This document shows, one piece after another, positions 56,088-64,000 of a stretch of 64,000 nt of DNA. Location: contig NZ_JTGN01000004.1 in assembly GCF_000797495.1 (NCBI RefSeq), positions 310,001-374,000 of the forward strand, given 5' to 3'. The stretch comes from Robinsoniella peoriensis (GTDB lineage Bacteria; Bacillota; Clostridia; Lachnospirales; Lachnospiraceae). The position numbers were made by a program, and so were the translations under genes. The notes below the pieces were generated by a model that saw nothing but the letters and a program-made list of their open reading frames with translations, did no database searches and was not told where the DNA came from. Position 1 is the stretch's first letter. The number at the start of each line of letters is the position of its first letter.

Positions 56088-56181
56088 GTAAAATGTGCTG
56101 ATAACATGAATGAATTTTCAAACACGTTCTGTGGCGGATGAAAAATAGAATTCAGGGCATATCTGATTGCAATTAAAACTA

Positions 56182-56212
56182 CCCTGCAATATTGTTATAC
56201 AATACTGCAGGG
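56182..56212. terminator. convergent stem-loop between lysozyme and nucleotidyltransferase genes
   Basis: CCCTGCA (56182-56188) and TGCAGGG (56206-56212) frame an inner TATTG/CAATA stem. Plus-strand tail CAGCTTAAATTATC and minus-strand tail TAGTTTTAATT are both moderately U-rich, so it may serve both genes. Confidence 0.7.
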
Positions 56213-56271
56213 CAGCTTAAATTATCTTTTCATTTAATTACCTTTCCCATTCAATACATATACGAATTTAT

Positions 56272-57285
56272 TTACGCTTTAACTACTCTTTCATTAACAC
56301 TCATAACAAAATCTTCGATTTTCTTTTTGTCAGGTGCATCCGGCAGACCGGTATTTCTCGCCGCATTATCCAATCGTTTTTCATAACCCGACAATATTTC
56401 ATAAAACTCATCCCGGTACATGCCGTCTTCTCTTTGAAATGCTCCATTTCTGACACTCATCAACAAATCATGCTCTTCTTCCCGGTAAGTACAAATCTCT
56501 TCTTTTTCCAGAATATCAATGGCCATCATAAAAAGCCGCAACAGATGCATCGCATGTTTATTCAGATGATTTTCATCTTTCTTATGATTGCGTTTACCAA
56601 TTTTGTCATACTCTTTTACCACATTGTTTATCTCACACCAGATATTGCGGTAATCTCTCAATGGATAATGGGACAAATCTGCATCCATAAAAATCTCCTG
56701 CTCAAATTCAGGGTTTACAGCTTGGTCCAGATAAATATTGATACTTCCATTTCCAAACTGTGCGTAACGCTCCTGAAAATTGTACATGGCATTTTCTACA
56801 GACCGCAATATATGCTGTTCCTTCTCTGCCTGGGGCATTGTATCCCTTGCCAGAGCATTTTGCAGTCTTCGCAGCTGCTGACCGGCATAACCACCGAAGG
56901 AGTGAATAGCGCGCTTTGATAAAAATAATTTCTTATGATCCAGCAGTTCCTGTCCCACCGGGGATAAATACAGATAATGTTCCTGTTTTAGTCCCAGCAT
57001 TTCACAGGTATTGGGATTACAGTCCATTAACAGCTTTATAATCTTGTTAAAAGTGTAAATTGTAGTGTCTGTTTTATCATCTGCATATTGATCATAGCTG
57101 CTCAGTCCGATCAGATCCGACTTGCGGTTGAGGGTAATCCCACGGACATCATAATCGCTGAATTCGTTATTTGTTCCATACGCATAGCTTCCTGCAACAG
57201 AAAGGAGAATCAGGTTCTTTCCCAGATGCTCATCCTGCCAGAGGAAATTATACTCCGGTGTATGTATCAGGTTTTTAAAGTTCAT
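56272..57285 (-). CDS. RlaP-like nucleotidyltransferase (PF10127 type)
   Basis: 337 residues. SVAGSYAYGTNNEFSDYDVRGI (about residues 30-51) is the polymerase-beta-type nucleotidyltransferase motif G-S-x(n)-S-D-x-D; the rest is helical, as in RlaP-type proteins linked to RNA repair. No RNA ligase or RtcB is present in the window, so that link is only by family. The ribosome site AGGG is weak and sits directly beside a 17-bp stem hairpin (57296-57332), suggesting control at initiation. Confidence 0.82.
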   Translation of the reverse strand: MNFKNLIHTPEYNFLWQDEHLGKNLILLSVAGSYAYGTNNEFSDYDVRGITLNRKSDLIGLSSYDQYADDKTDTTIYTFNKIIKLLMDCNPNTCEMLGLKQEHYLYLSPVGQELLDHKKLFLSKRAIHSFGGYAGQQLRRLQNALARDTMPQAEKEQHILRSVENAMYNFQERYAQFGNGSINIYLDQAVNPEFEQEIFMDADLSHYPLRDYRNIWCEINNVVKEYDKIGKRNHKKDENHLNKHAMHLLRLFMMAIDILEKEEICTYREEEHDLLMSVRNGAFQREDGMYRDEFYEILSGYEKRLDNAARNTGLPDAPDKKKIEDFVMSVNERVVKA

Positions 57286-57295
57286 GGTTGTACCC

Positions 57296-57332
57296 TGTGG
57301 TATATCGCAGATAAATCTGCGATATACTCACA
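57296..57332. promoter_or_regulatory. long perfect hairpin / palindrome beside the RlaP-like start
   Basis: GTATATCGCAGAT (57300-57312) and ATCTGCGATATAC (57315-57327) pair perfectly across two bases, extended by TGTG/CACA with one bulged T. There is no U-tract, so it is not a terminator. It ends about 10 bases from the start codon: a protein operator or a translation-blocking RNA hairpin. Confidence 0.7.
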
Positions 57333-57355
57333 AACTTTCCTCTCTAGTTAGAAAA

Positions 57356-57985
57356 TCACTTTAATCCACGAATCTCTCCGCTCATGATCAAAGAAAGATT
57401 CTTCTTTATTTTTTCACTCGTCCAATCCCACCATTTTAATTCCAGCAGGTCTTCCACTGTCTGCCTGTCAAAGCGCATTTTAATCTTCTTTGCGGGAACT
57501 CCGCCTACAATGGTATAGGGCGGCACATCCTTTGTTACTACCGCTCTGGTTCCGATTACAGCCCCATCTCCGATATGCACGCCTGCCATAATTACGGCTT
57601 CATATCCGATCCAGACATCATTTCCAATCATGATATCACCCTTGTTATCCCATGCATCAGTTACATGTTCTTTCTTCAAATCCCACTCTTCAAAAAAAAT
57701 GGGAAATGTATAGTTAGAAAGAGATCCCATAGCATGATTGGCGCTGGTGAACATGAACTTTGCTCCACAGGCAATGGAACAGAATTTCCCAATGACCAGC
57801 TTGTCTTTATTCACGGGATAATGGTACAGAACATTATTTTTTTCGAAATCTGCAGGGTTTTTTACAAAATCATTATAGATGGTGTATTTTCCTACTTTGA
57901 TATTTGGGTTTGTTACTACCTGGTCTAAATATACGGTCTCTTTATCATTACTTCTTGGATATATTTTATTTACTGGAATAGTCAT
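57356..57985 (-). CDS. Vat/CatB-type xenobiotic O-acetyltransferase
   Basis: A 209-residue left-handed beta-helix (hexapeptide) acetyltransferase. LYHYPVNKDKLVIGKFCSI, SANHAMGS (catalytic His, about 83), GNDVWIGYEAVIMAGVHIGD, VVTKDVPPYTIVGGVPAK and LLELKWWDW follow the order of streptogramin A (Vat) and CatB acetyltransferases. Family members O-acetylate antibiotics with acetyl-CoA, but many chromosomal relatives have unknown substrates, so resistance is not established. AGGAGG precedes the ATG. Confidence 0.88.
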   Translation of the reverse strand: MTIPVNKIYPRSNDKETVYLDQVVTNPNIKVGKYTIYNDFVKNPADFEKNNVLYHYPVNKDKLVIGKFCSIACGAKFMFTSANHAMGSLSNYTFPIFFEEWDLKKEHVTDAWDNKGDIMIGNDVWIGYEAVIMAGVHIGDGAVIGTRAVVTKDVPPYTIVGGVPAKKIKMRFDRQTVEDLLELKWWDWTSEKIKKNLSLIMSGEIRGLK

Positions 57986-58266
57986 TTCAAATCCTCCTGT
58001 TTTTATGCTGATTTTCTTTTTTACTATTCCAGTTTATGCAATACAGCGTTTCACCTGGGTCCGCCTCCTATTTATATCTCCTGTTCATAATTCCCCTGTT
58101 CACGGGATGTCAGTATTTCGATTATTTTTACACATTATATTATATTCTTACTGTTTTGCCAAGCGTTTCTTTTATTTCATTTTTCAAAGAAAATCATTCC
58201 CTATACATAAGATATCTATTTAAGGCAAAAATAAACAGGGTAAATATAAGAATTGGAGGTATCAAC

Positions 58267-58653
58267 ATGCATTTAGAACCAAAATTTATTATTGATAGAG
58301 AAAACCATCTCGTCCTTGAAGTGATCAGTCCCGGCAACCCAACAGCATCCTGTACCTGTCAGGATTTTACCGAACTGAAACCCAATACATCTGAGGGTGC
58401 TTCGGAAAAACATCTTCCCATTATTGAAATCAGCGGTAATCAGGTTACTGTTAAAGTCGGCAGTATCTATCACCCAATGACAGAAGAGCACAGCATTGCA
58501 TGGGTGTATCTGCAGACAAAAATGGGCTGTCAGAGAATAAATCTCTGTCCAACCTGTGAGCCGGTAGCAAATTTTGTATTAACTGACGGAGATGAAGCAA
58601 TTGCAGCTTATGCTTACTGCAATCTGCATGGTTTCTGGAAAACAGAAGTCTAA
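58267..58653 (+). CDS. superoxide reductase (desulfoferrodoxin family, without desulforedoxin centre)
   Basis: 128 residues from ATG 58267 (GGAGG 7 bases upstream). EKHLPIIEISG, GSIYHPMTEEHSIAWV and AYCNLHGFWKTEV provide the four His and one Cys of the catalytic Fe(His)4Cys centre. LKPNTSEGASEKH is the usual linker, but the N-terminal Cys4 domain is degenerate: only CTC remains and the first CxxC is absent. It reduces superoxide to hydrogen peroxide in anaerobes. Monocistronic with its own terminator. Confidence 0.93.
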   Translation: MHLEPKFIIDRENHLVLEVISPGNPTASCTCQDFTELKPNTSEGASEKHLPIIEISGNQVTVKVGSIYHPMTEEHSIAWVYLQTKMGCQRINLCPTCEPVANFVLTDGDEAIAAYAYCNLHGFWKTEV

Positions 58654-58661
58654 AGAAATAT

Positions 58662-58722
58662 AAAAACAGCCGGATCAAATCTGATTTTAATAAAAAATCA
58701 TTTTTGTTTCCGGCTGCTTTTT
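58662..58722. terminator. bidirectional terminator between superoxide reductase and treC
   Basis: AAAAACAGCCGG (58662-58673) pairs with CCGGCTGCTTTTT (58710-58722) across an AT-rich loop; both genes converge on it. Confidence 0.85.
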
Positions 58723-58736
58723 ATAATCATATACTT

Positions 58737-60437
58737 TTATTTCTTATAATATAACCTTGTCTCATATGGACGCAGAACCGTCACTTTCTCAGGAACCTGA
58801 CTATCATAACCTTTCATAAGGCCCTGGCTATCATAACTTTTCATAAGGGCCTGCCCATCATAATTTCCCAGAAGACATTGATAATCCCCCAGATCCATTC
58901 CCGGATCCCACCCTGCTTCTTTTCCATAGAAGTTACTTGCTGCCACTAGTACTTCACCTTTATAGGTGCGCTTGTAAACCATTACAGATGGGTTATTTAT
59001 ATCCAGCGCTTCAAAATCCCCATAGGCGATCACTTCATAATCTTTACGCAGGCTGACCAATTTCTTATAGTAATAGAAGATCGAATCCGGATCATCCAAC
59101 TGCTCTCTGGCATTAATTTTCTTATAATTAGGATTTACCTCTATCCATGGTTCTCCTTTTGTAAATCCTGCCTGGGTTTCCTCACTCCACTGCATGGGAG
59201 TACGGCTGTTATCCCTGGAATGTGCCATAAGAATCTGATATGCCTGTTCTTTGCTTAATCCTTTTTCCTGAAGGATCTGAAAATGGTTCAGGCTTTCCAC
59301 ATCCCGATACTGGGAGATATCTACGAATTCTGCATTAGTCATTCCCAATTCTTCTCCCTGGTAAATATAAGGGGTTCCTCTCAGACAATGAATCACCGTT
59401 GCCAGCATCTTCGCAGATTCTTTCCAGTACTTTTTCGTATCCCCAAAACGAGAAACCACTCTTGGCTGGTCATGATTACACCAAAACACCGCATTCCATG
59501 CATGATTTTTTGCCATATTCGTCTGCCAGTCAAATAGGATCTGCTTTAATTTTGCAAAATCATAAGGTATCAGTACCCATTTTTCGTTACCCATAAAATC
59601 CACCTTAAGGTGATGAAAACTAAAAACCATGGAAAACTCTTTTCCTTCTTCTCCAGCATATTGATAACAGTTTTCCATAGAAGTACTGGACATTTCCCCT
59701 ACAGTAATTATTCCTTTTTCTTTTCCAAATGTCTTTTCATTAAGCTCTCTTAAATACTTATGAATATTGGGACCATCGGTGTAAAACCTTCTGCCGTCCC
59801 CTTCATAATCATCTTCAAATGCTTCCTTGCTGATCAGATTCACCACATCAAACCGGAATCCTTTCACACCTTTCCCCATCCAGAATTGAACTATTTCCTG
59901 CATTTCTTTTCGTACATCCTCGTTATCCCAGTTCAGGTCTGGCTGGGATACATCAAATAAATGCAGGTAATACTCGTCAAATGCCTCTACATACTCCCAG
60001 GCATTACCACCGAACTTGCTTTCCCAGTTCGTTGGTGGAATTCCAGATCCTCTTCCCTTTTTAAAAATGTAATAATTTTTATATTTCGCATCACCCGCTA
60101 ATGCTTTTTGAAACCATTCATGACGGTTTGAGGTATGGTTAAATACCATATCCAGCATAAGTGATATTTCCCTTTTCGCCGCTTCTTTTACCAGATTTTC
60201 GAAATCCTCCATTGTCCCGTAAGAAGGATCAATCTGATAATAATCTGCAACGTCATAACCGTTATCCTTCTGGGGTGATAGAAAAAAAGGAGTCAGCCAG
60301 ATGTAATCTATCCCCAATTCTTTCAAATAATCCAGTTTGCTGATTATGCCCCTCAGATCACCGGTTCCGTTTCCTTTACTGTCAGCAAAGGATTTTGGAT
60401 AAATTTGATAAACTGTGCTTTTCTTAAAATCTGTCAT
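58737..60437 (-). CDS. treC: trehalose-6-phosphate hydrolase, GH13
   Basis: A 566-residue GH13 enzyme that splits trehalose 6-phosphate to glucose and glucose 6-phosphate. TVYQIYPKSFADSKGNGTGD, DNGYDVADYY, GFRFDVVNLI (nucleophile Asp), VGEMSS (acid Glu) and NHDQPR (transition-state Asp) are in order, and DPSYGTMEDFE is typical of TreC/TreA. The C-terminal beta domain contains two 9-residue repeats (QALMKSYDS, QGLMKGYDS). It is 14 bases after the PTS gene and cotranscribed with it. GGAGG precedes the ATG. Confidence 0.93.
   Translation of the reverse strand: MTDFKKSTVYQIYPKSFADSKGNGTGDLRGIISKLDYLKELGIDYIWLTPFFLSPQKDNGYDVADYYQIDPSYGTMEDFENLVKEAAKREISLMLDMVFNHTSNRHEWFQKALAGDAKYKNYYIFKKGRGSGIPPTNWESKFGGNAWEYVEAFDEYYLHLFDVSQPDLNWDNEDVRKEMQEIVQFWMGKGVKGFRFDVVNLISKEAFEDDYEGDGRRFYTDGPNIHKYLRELNEKTFGKEKGIITVGEMSSTSMENCYQYAGEEGKEFSMVFSFHHLKVDFMGNEKWVLIPYDFAKLKQILFDWQTNMAKNHAWNAVFWCNHDQPRVVSRFGDTKKYWKESAKMLATVIHCLRGTPYIYQGEELGMTNAEFVDISQYRDVESLNHFQILQEKGLSKEQAYQILMAHSRDNSRTPMQWSEETQAGFTKGEPWIEVNPNYKKINAREQLDDPDSIFYYYKKLVSLRKDYEVIAYGDFEALDINNPSVMVYKRTYKGEVLVAASNFYGKEAGWDPGMDLGDYQCLLGNYDGQALMKSYDSQGLMKGYDSQVPEKVTVLRPYETRLYYKK
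58801..58854. repeat. 27-bp tandem duplication inside treC
   Basis: Two copies of a 27-base unit (58801-58827 and 58828-58854, ctatcataacctttcataag) and a partial third. It is in frame and adds 9-residue repeats near the TreC C-terminus. Confidence 0.8.
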
Positions 60438-60451
60438 GGTGCCATCCTCCT

Positions 60452-62383
60452 CTATTCATATGCCGCAATAACAGTTTCTCCTGCTTCTGCCTGCAAGTTA
60501 GACAGGAAGCGTATATTAGATGCATTCCCTTCATCGGTTACAATAAATACCGTAGTTGCCGGATGACCGGCTTTTTTAATTTTCTCTTTTGAGAAGCGAA
60601 TCAATGGATCGCCGCAGCGAACGGTATCTCCTTCTTTTACAAAGAGTTCAAATCCTTCTCCATTCATATCTACAGTATCAATCCCTACATGAATCAGGAT
60701 CTCCATTCCATTTTCCAGTACAAGACCGCAGGCATGTCCGGAATCTTCCATTACAACACTTACGGATCCGTCCGCAGGTGCAACTACTGTCTCGCTCTCC
60801 GGTTCTATTCCAACACCTTCTCCCATAATTTTCTGTGAAAACACATCATCCGGTACTTCCTCAATCGGAATAATTTTACCGGTTAAAACAGACATCAGAA
60901 CCTGTTCTTTTTTGGAAGGAGCAGCGGCATCCATTTCTTTAGCTGTATCCACCTCTGCTGCCGCGATCCCTCTCTCCTGTAAAGTAAGTTTCTTTTTCCC
61001 CATAATCCATGTCAGAACAAATGGTACTACCAGTACGATCAGCATACAAATGGCAAACACCGCCATAAACTCTGTTTTAATGGAAAGAATTCCGGGAATA
61101 CCTCCAACGCCTACTGCATTAGCCATTACCCCGGTACTTACCGCCAGTGCGCCTGCTATACCGGAACCGATCATTCCGCTGATAAACGGAAAACCTGCTT
61201 TTAAATTGACACCGAATATTGCCGGCTCGGTAACACCTAAGTAACAGGAAATGCATGCCGGTATTGCTACCTGCTGAGCACGTTCATTCTTCTTCTGTAA
61301 TACGATCATAGCTAAAACGGCGGAGCCCTGTGCAATATTGGAAAGGGCTATCATAGGCCACAGAATTGTGCCCTGGTAATCCGCAATCAGCTGTAAATCT
61401 ATTGCATTGGTCATATGATGCAGCCCCGTAATTACTAAAGGTGCATAAATAAATCCAAAGAATGCTCCAAACAATCCCCGGAAGCTTGAAGTAAGCCCTG
61501 CATAAACGCCTGCCGAAATCCAGGAACCCAGCTGCCATCCAATCGGACCTAAAATACCATGGGCAACGATAACGGAAAGCAGCAATGACATAAACGGAAC
61601 CACAATCATGCTGATAGCCGCAGGTGTGATTTTCTTAAAAAACCGCTCCAGATATACCAGGGTAAATCCGGCAAGTATCGCAGGAATAACCTGTCCCTGA
61701 TATCCCGCCATCTGCATTTGAAAGAAGCCAAAATCCCAGTACTTCATTGCCGCCTGCCCTACCTCGTAGGCATTGAGCAGCTGCGGAGAGACCAACGTAA
61801 TTCCCAGCACAATACCAAGAATCTGCGTAGTTCCCATTTTTTTCGTGACAGACCATACGATTCCAACCGGAAGAAAATGAAATACCGCTTCTCCAATCAG
61901 CCAGAGAAAACTGTATATCCCGCTCCAGAACACGGAAACATCGGTCAGTGTCTTGGTCCCGCCTTCCAGAAATTTAACATCACCAATAATATTACGGAAT
62001 CCGAGAATTAAACCGCCTACAATAATTGCAGGTATCAGCGGCGCAAAAATTTCAGCCAGATTTGATACTCCTTTTTGCAGCGGATTCTGCTTTTTCTTTG
62101 CTTCCTGTTTCACCTGGTCTTTACTGACGCCTTCTATTCCTGCATATTTGGTAAATTCATTATAAAAACCGGACACATCATTTCCTATAATGACCTGATA
62201 CTGCCCCGCCTGGGTAAATGTACCTTTTACACTGGGAATTTTTTCGATTTGCTTTTCATCTGCCTTCTCCTGGTCTATCAGCACAAAGCGCATTCTGGTC
62301 ATGCAGTGTGAAACTGCCTGGATGTTATCTCTTCCCCCGATAAGCTCCAATAATTTTTTAACATCATCCGTATAATTTGCCAT
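60452..62383 (-). CDS. treP: PTS trehalose transporter EIIBCA
   Basis: About 643 residues from ATG 62383 (GGGAGG upstream); an earlier start at 62479 would lie inside the promoter. Domain order: EIIB (AVSHCMTRMRF, phospho-Cys about 27), EIIC membrane domain of about ten helices (about 110-440), linker, EIIA of the glucose family (ILIHVGIDTV with phospho-His, about 565). It imports and phosphorylates trehalose to trehalose 6-phosphate for the TreC encoded next. The built-in EIIA is more complete than many TreP proteins. Controlled by two TreR operators. Confidence 0.93.
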   Translation of the reverse strand: MANYTDDVKKLLELIGGRDNIQAVSHCMTRMRFVLIDQEKADEKQIEKIPSVKGTFTQAGQYQVIIGNDVSGFYNEFTKYAGIEGVSKDQVKQEAKKKQNPLQKGVSNLAEIFAPLIPAIIVGGLILGFRNIIGDVKFLEGGTKTLTDVSVFWSGIYSFLWLIGEAVFHFLPVGIVWSVTKKMGTTQILGIVLGITLVSPQLLNAYEVGQAAMKYWDFGFFQMQMAGYQGQVIPAILAGFTLVYLERFFKKITPAAISMIVVPFMSLLLSVIVAHGILGPIGWQLGSWISAGVYAGLTSSFRGLFGAFFGFIYAPLVITGLHHMTNAIDLQLIADYQGTILWPMIALSNIAQGSAVLAMIVLQKKNERAQQVAIPACISCYLGVTEPAIFGVNLKAGFPFISGMIGSGIAGALAVSTGVMANAVGVGGIPGILSIKTEFMAVFAICMLIVLVVPFVLTWIMGKKKLTLQERGIAAAEVDTAKEMDAAAPSKKEQVLMSVLTGKIIPIEEVPDDVFSQKIMGEGVGIEPESETVVAPADGSVSVVMEDSGHACGLVLENGMEILIHVGIDTVDMNGEGFELFVKEGDTVRCGDPLIRFSKEKIKKAGHPATTVFIVTDEGNASNIRFLSNLQAEAGETVIAAYE

Positions 62384-62410
62384 TTCTAACCTCCCAATCC
62401 ATATAAAATA

Positions 62411-62454
62411 ACTTGTTTGAACAAGTACAGTATAGCAAACTTGTTTAAACATGT
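62411..62454. promoter_or_regulatory. twin TreR operators of treP-treC
   Basis: ACTTGTTTGAACAAGT (62411-62426, perfect palindrome) and ACTTGTTTAAACATGT (62439-62454, near perfect), 28 bases apart, flank the treP -10 box. The same motif recurs at the treR promoter. Confidence 0.85.
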
Positions 62455-62457
62455 CAA
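62429..62457 (-). promoter_or_regulatory. treP promoter
   Basis: On the minus strand TTGACA (62452-62457), 17-base spacer, TATACT (62429-62434). The upstream operator overlaps the -35 and spacer. Confidence 0.88.
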
Positions 62458-62579
62458 CACTTTTAAAAAAAGTTTTCATGCTTCATTTACCTGTCTGAGA
62501 AAATTAAAAAATCACAAAAAGGATACCTCTTCCATTTTTCTGCAAAAATTTGCACCCATTCATTCAGCGTAGTTTCCCA

Positions 62580-63283
62580 TTACTGCATCTGCTTCTGAAA
62601 CTCCTCAGCGGTATTTGAAACCGTCGCTATTCTAATCCACTTCGTCAGTACATCCACATCTTTTTCTGTGACAATTCTTTGCTTTAAATCATCTGATATC
62701 ATTCCCTTAATATTTAAAATTTCCAGAACGGCTTCTGCCTTTCCCTGAGACATTCCCTGGGTTATTCCCTGGGTTAAGCCCTGCGCTATACCATCATTTA
62801 CTAACATCTGTCCTAACCTTGTCATATTTATCACCCCTTTTATTTCATCCATTTCTTCATTCTTCAAAAATTTCTCAGCCAATGCATAAATTACAGCCTG
62901 GATTTTTTGTGATTCTTCATCCTTCATGCACCTCTCTTTTTCCAATATCTGAAAAGCGTTTTTTATGCGGTCTTTGATGGGTATTTTTCCCTGCATCAGC
63001 GGTGTTAATACCAGAGAGACCAAATCCTCCCGTGAAATAGGCCTCCGCCATTTGTTGACTGAAACTCAAAATGTTTCCAGGTTCCATCTTCCATTACCAG
63101 ATTCATATCCTCATACAGCCTTTTTATTTCTATATGAATTTCTTCTGTTGGAGCAATCCGTTTCACCTTACCCTGGATACCCAAATAGGGAAGCATCTCA
63201 TCTGCAAAAAAACGAACCATCGTTTTCATTGCCGAGTCTTCAATTTGATTGGCACTATTCTGCTTTTGTTTCTCTTCCTGCAT
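62580..63283 (-). pseudogene. Rpn/PD-(D/E)XK nuclease-family transposase-like gene, internally deleted
   Basis: Two minus-strand pieces of one gene. The front (63283-63038) ends EDGTWKHFEFQSTNGG, the start of the PD-(D/E)XK core. The rear, in another frame (about 63036-62580), resumes PISREDLVSLVLTPLMQG and ends with the Q-G repeats GIAQGLTQGITQGMSQG typical of these proteins. Most of the nuclease core (about 100 or more residues in full relatives) is missing at a GGCGGAGGCC junction, so it cannot be functional as a nuclease. Confidence 0.75.
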
Positions 63284-63568
63284 ACAACCTCTCTTTCTAT
63301 TTACTTATGCAGAAATTTACCTATTTCAAATACAGGGCGCAATTAAACAGAAACGCTCCGGCATTACAGATAATGGTTTTCCTTTTACATTGTTTTATAA
63401 GTGAATTTTGCTTTGATATAAAGCTTAGAATTGAATCTGAAATCAGAAGTTAAATCTTAAATTATTAATACGAATTAATGAATGCAGCCAAAATAGATAA
63501 ACTTTTGCGCGAAACCAATATCTTACAAAAATAATAGCAAATTATCTGTTTGCTGTCAATTACTTTAT
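63284..63568. other. AT-rich gene-free stretch
   Basis: Upstream of the Rpn pseudogene; no coding frame, hairpin or RNA gene is evident. The remaining part of the gap up to treR is covered by the transposase remnant and the treR promoter. Confidence 0.5.
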
Positions 63569-63571
63569 TCT

Positions 63572-63718
63572 TCTGAGAAGGATTATAAATACGCAAATAC
63601 CATCTCATTCGATGCAATGGAGCCGTGTGCAGCACACTTTGGTAAGGCAGCCTTCTCCAGCAACCGCGGATACGATGATAACAAGATGATTTTGAAAATG
63701 GATGAGTTTTTTCCTTGA
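63572..63718 (+). pseudogene. IS transposase remnant
   Basis: Plus-strand translation reads SEKDYKYANTISFDAMEPCA, then AHFGKAAFSSNRGYDDNKMI and LKMDEFFP before a stop. The RGYDDNK.LKMDE stretch matches the DDE region of an IS4-like transposase, normally preceded by Asp (DRGYDDNK), here Asn. There is no start and no continuation. The family is recalled by motif, not by search. Confidence 0.55.
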
Positions 63719-63742
63719 CATTCTCCTGACCCGATTTATAAT
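63715..63742 (+). promoter_or_regulatory. treR promoter
   Basis: TTGACA (63715-63720), 16-base spacer, TATAAT (63737-63742). The -35 overlaps the stop of the transposase remnant. Confidence 0.88.
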
Positions 63743-63749
63743 AGTATAA

Positions 63750-63765
63750 AGATGTTTAAACAAGA
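63750..63765. promoter_or_regulatory. TreR operator at the treR promoter
   Basis: AGATGTTTAAACAAGA matches the treP operators with two or three changes at its ends and lies just downstream of the -10, consistent with autorepression. Confidence 0.75.
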
Positions 63766-63782
63766 ATAGAAAGGGTGTTAAT

Positions 63783-64000
63783 ATGCCAAAAGCAAAATAC
63801 GACATCATTTATCAGGATATTAAACGAAAAATAGAATCCGGGGAATTTGCATTCCAAGAACTGCTTCCATCGGAAAATACCATGGTAACCACTTATAACT
63901 GTTCCCGCAATACAATCCGCAGAGCAGTCAGCAGCCTTGTTACAGAGGGCTATGTCCAGACGCTGCATGGCAAAGGTGTCCGCAATATCTTCAAACCTGT
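63783..64000 (+). CDS. treR: trehalose operon repressor TreR, N-terminal part (runs off window)
   Basis: 72 residues visible from ATG 63783 (AAAGGGTG upstream): MPKAKYDIIYQDIKRKIESG, LPSENTMVTTYNCSRNTIRR, GYVQTLHGKGV. This is the GntR-family winged helix with its recognition helix SRNTIRRAVSSL; HutC-type TreR proteins carry a trehalose-6-phosphate-binding domain next. Identity as TreR rests on the DNA-binding domain plus its position beside treP-treC and the shared operators. Confidence 0.88.
   Translation, partial: MPKAKYDIIYQDIKRKIESGEFAFQELLPSENTMVTTYNCSRNTIRRAVSSLVTEGYVQTLHGKGVRNIFKP

Noticed and set aside
57356-57985. Calling the acetyltransferase a streptogramin resistance gene
   Set aside because: Motifs are shared with many chromosomal acetyltransferases of unknown substrate; no mobile context.

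Overview
The window looks like chromosome from a gut-type Lachnospiraceae (Clostridia) bacterium. The evidence is moderate-to-low GC, strong AGGAGG ribosome binding sites, YesM/YesN-type two-component pairs beside binding-protein sugar ABC transporters without their own ATPase, BspA-like repeats and a dockerin on secreted enzymes, FeoAB, superoxide reductase, an HD-GYP/GGDEF regulator and a TreR/TreP/TreC trehalose locus. The genus cannot be fixed from sequence alone. No rRNA, tRNA or CRISPR array was recognised.

Region 1 (1-24.5 kb, all minus strand) is a plant-glycan utilisation locus. In transcription order: a secreted GH95 enzyme with FIVAR and dockerin modules, a small orphan ORF and a terminator; then YesM kinase, YesN regulator, LplA-like binding protein, two LplB/LplC-like permeases, a nucleoside-hydrolase-like protein, a GH3 glycosidase, a secreted alpha/beta-hydrolase-like protein with PKD and BspA repeats, two GH78 alpha-L-rhamnosidases, a GH43 protein, and the start of a DUF5060 glycosidase that runs off the window. 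Rhamnosidases, GH43, GH95 and a DUF5060 (apiosidase-type) enzyme together suggest pectin side chains (rhamnogalacturonan) as substrate.

Region 2 (24.8-37.6 kb, minus) is a second carbohydrate operon: YesM/YesN pair, binding protein, two permeases, zinc alcohol dehydrogenase, Gfo/Idh/MocA oxidoreductase, a GHL6-type glycosidase-like protein, a YesL/DUF624 membrane protein, an overlapping 50-residue micro-ORF and a cupin sugar-isomerase-like protein. Two dehydrogenases plus an isomerase-like cupin imply an oxidoreductive sugar pathway that I cannot match to a described one.

Region 3 (37.6-52.5 kb) is mostly housekeeping and stress: a gene-free stretch with a strong plus-strand promoter, feoB/feoA with a palindromic operator candidate, a divergent 48-residue ORF, a REC/HD-GYP/PAS/GGDEF regulator with an HPt partner, a 3' remnant of ilvD, a heterodimeric ABC exporter with its MarR repressor and twin operators, a 259-bp giant hairpin element, an orphan EutJ-like protein beside a 2-hydroxyacid dehydrogenase, an OGG-type DNA glycosylase, a NYN-LOTUS protein and a hypothetical protein.

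Region 4 (52.8-64 kb, mixed strands) has a DAACS-family transporter fused to an ATPase-like N-terminal domain, a lysine-tailed small protein, a GH25 lysozyme with three LysM domains, an RlaP-like nucleotidyltransferase, a Vat/CatB-type acetyltransferase, a superoxide reductase lacking its desulforedoxin centre, and the trehalose locus treP-treC with three TreR operators and the start of treR at the window end. Between treP and treR lie an internally deleted Rpn/PD-(D/E)XK pseudogene and a transposase remnant. Assignments rest on recognised motifs read by eye; no database search was run.
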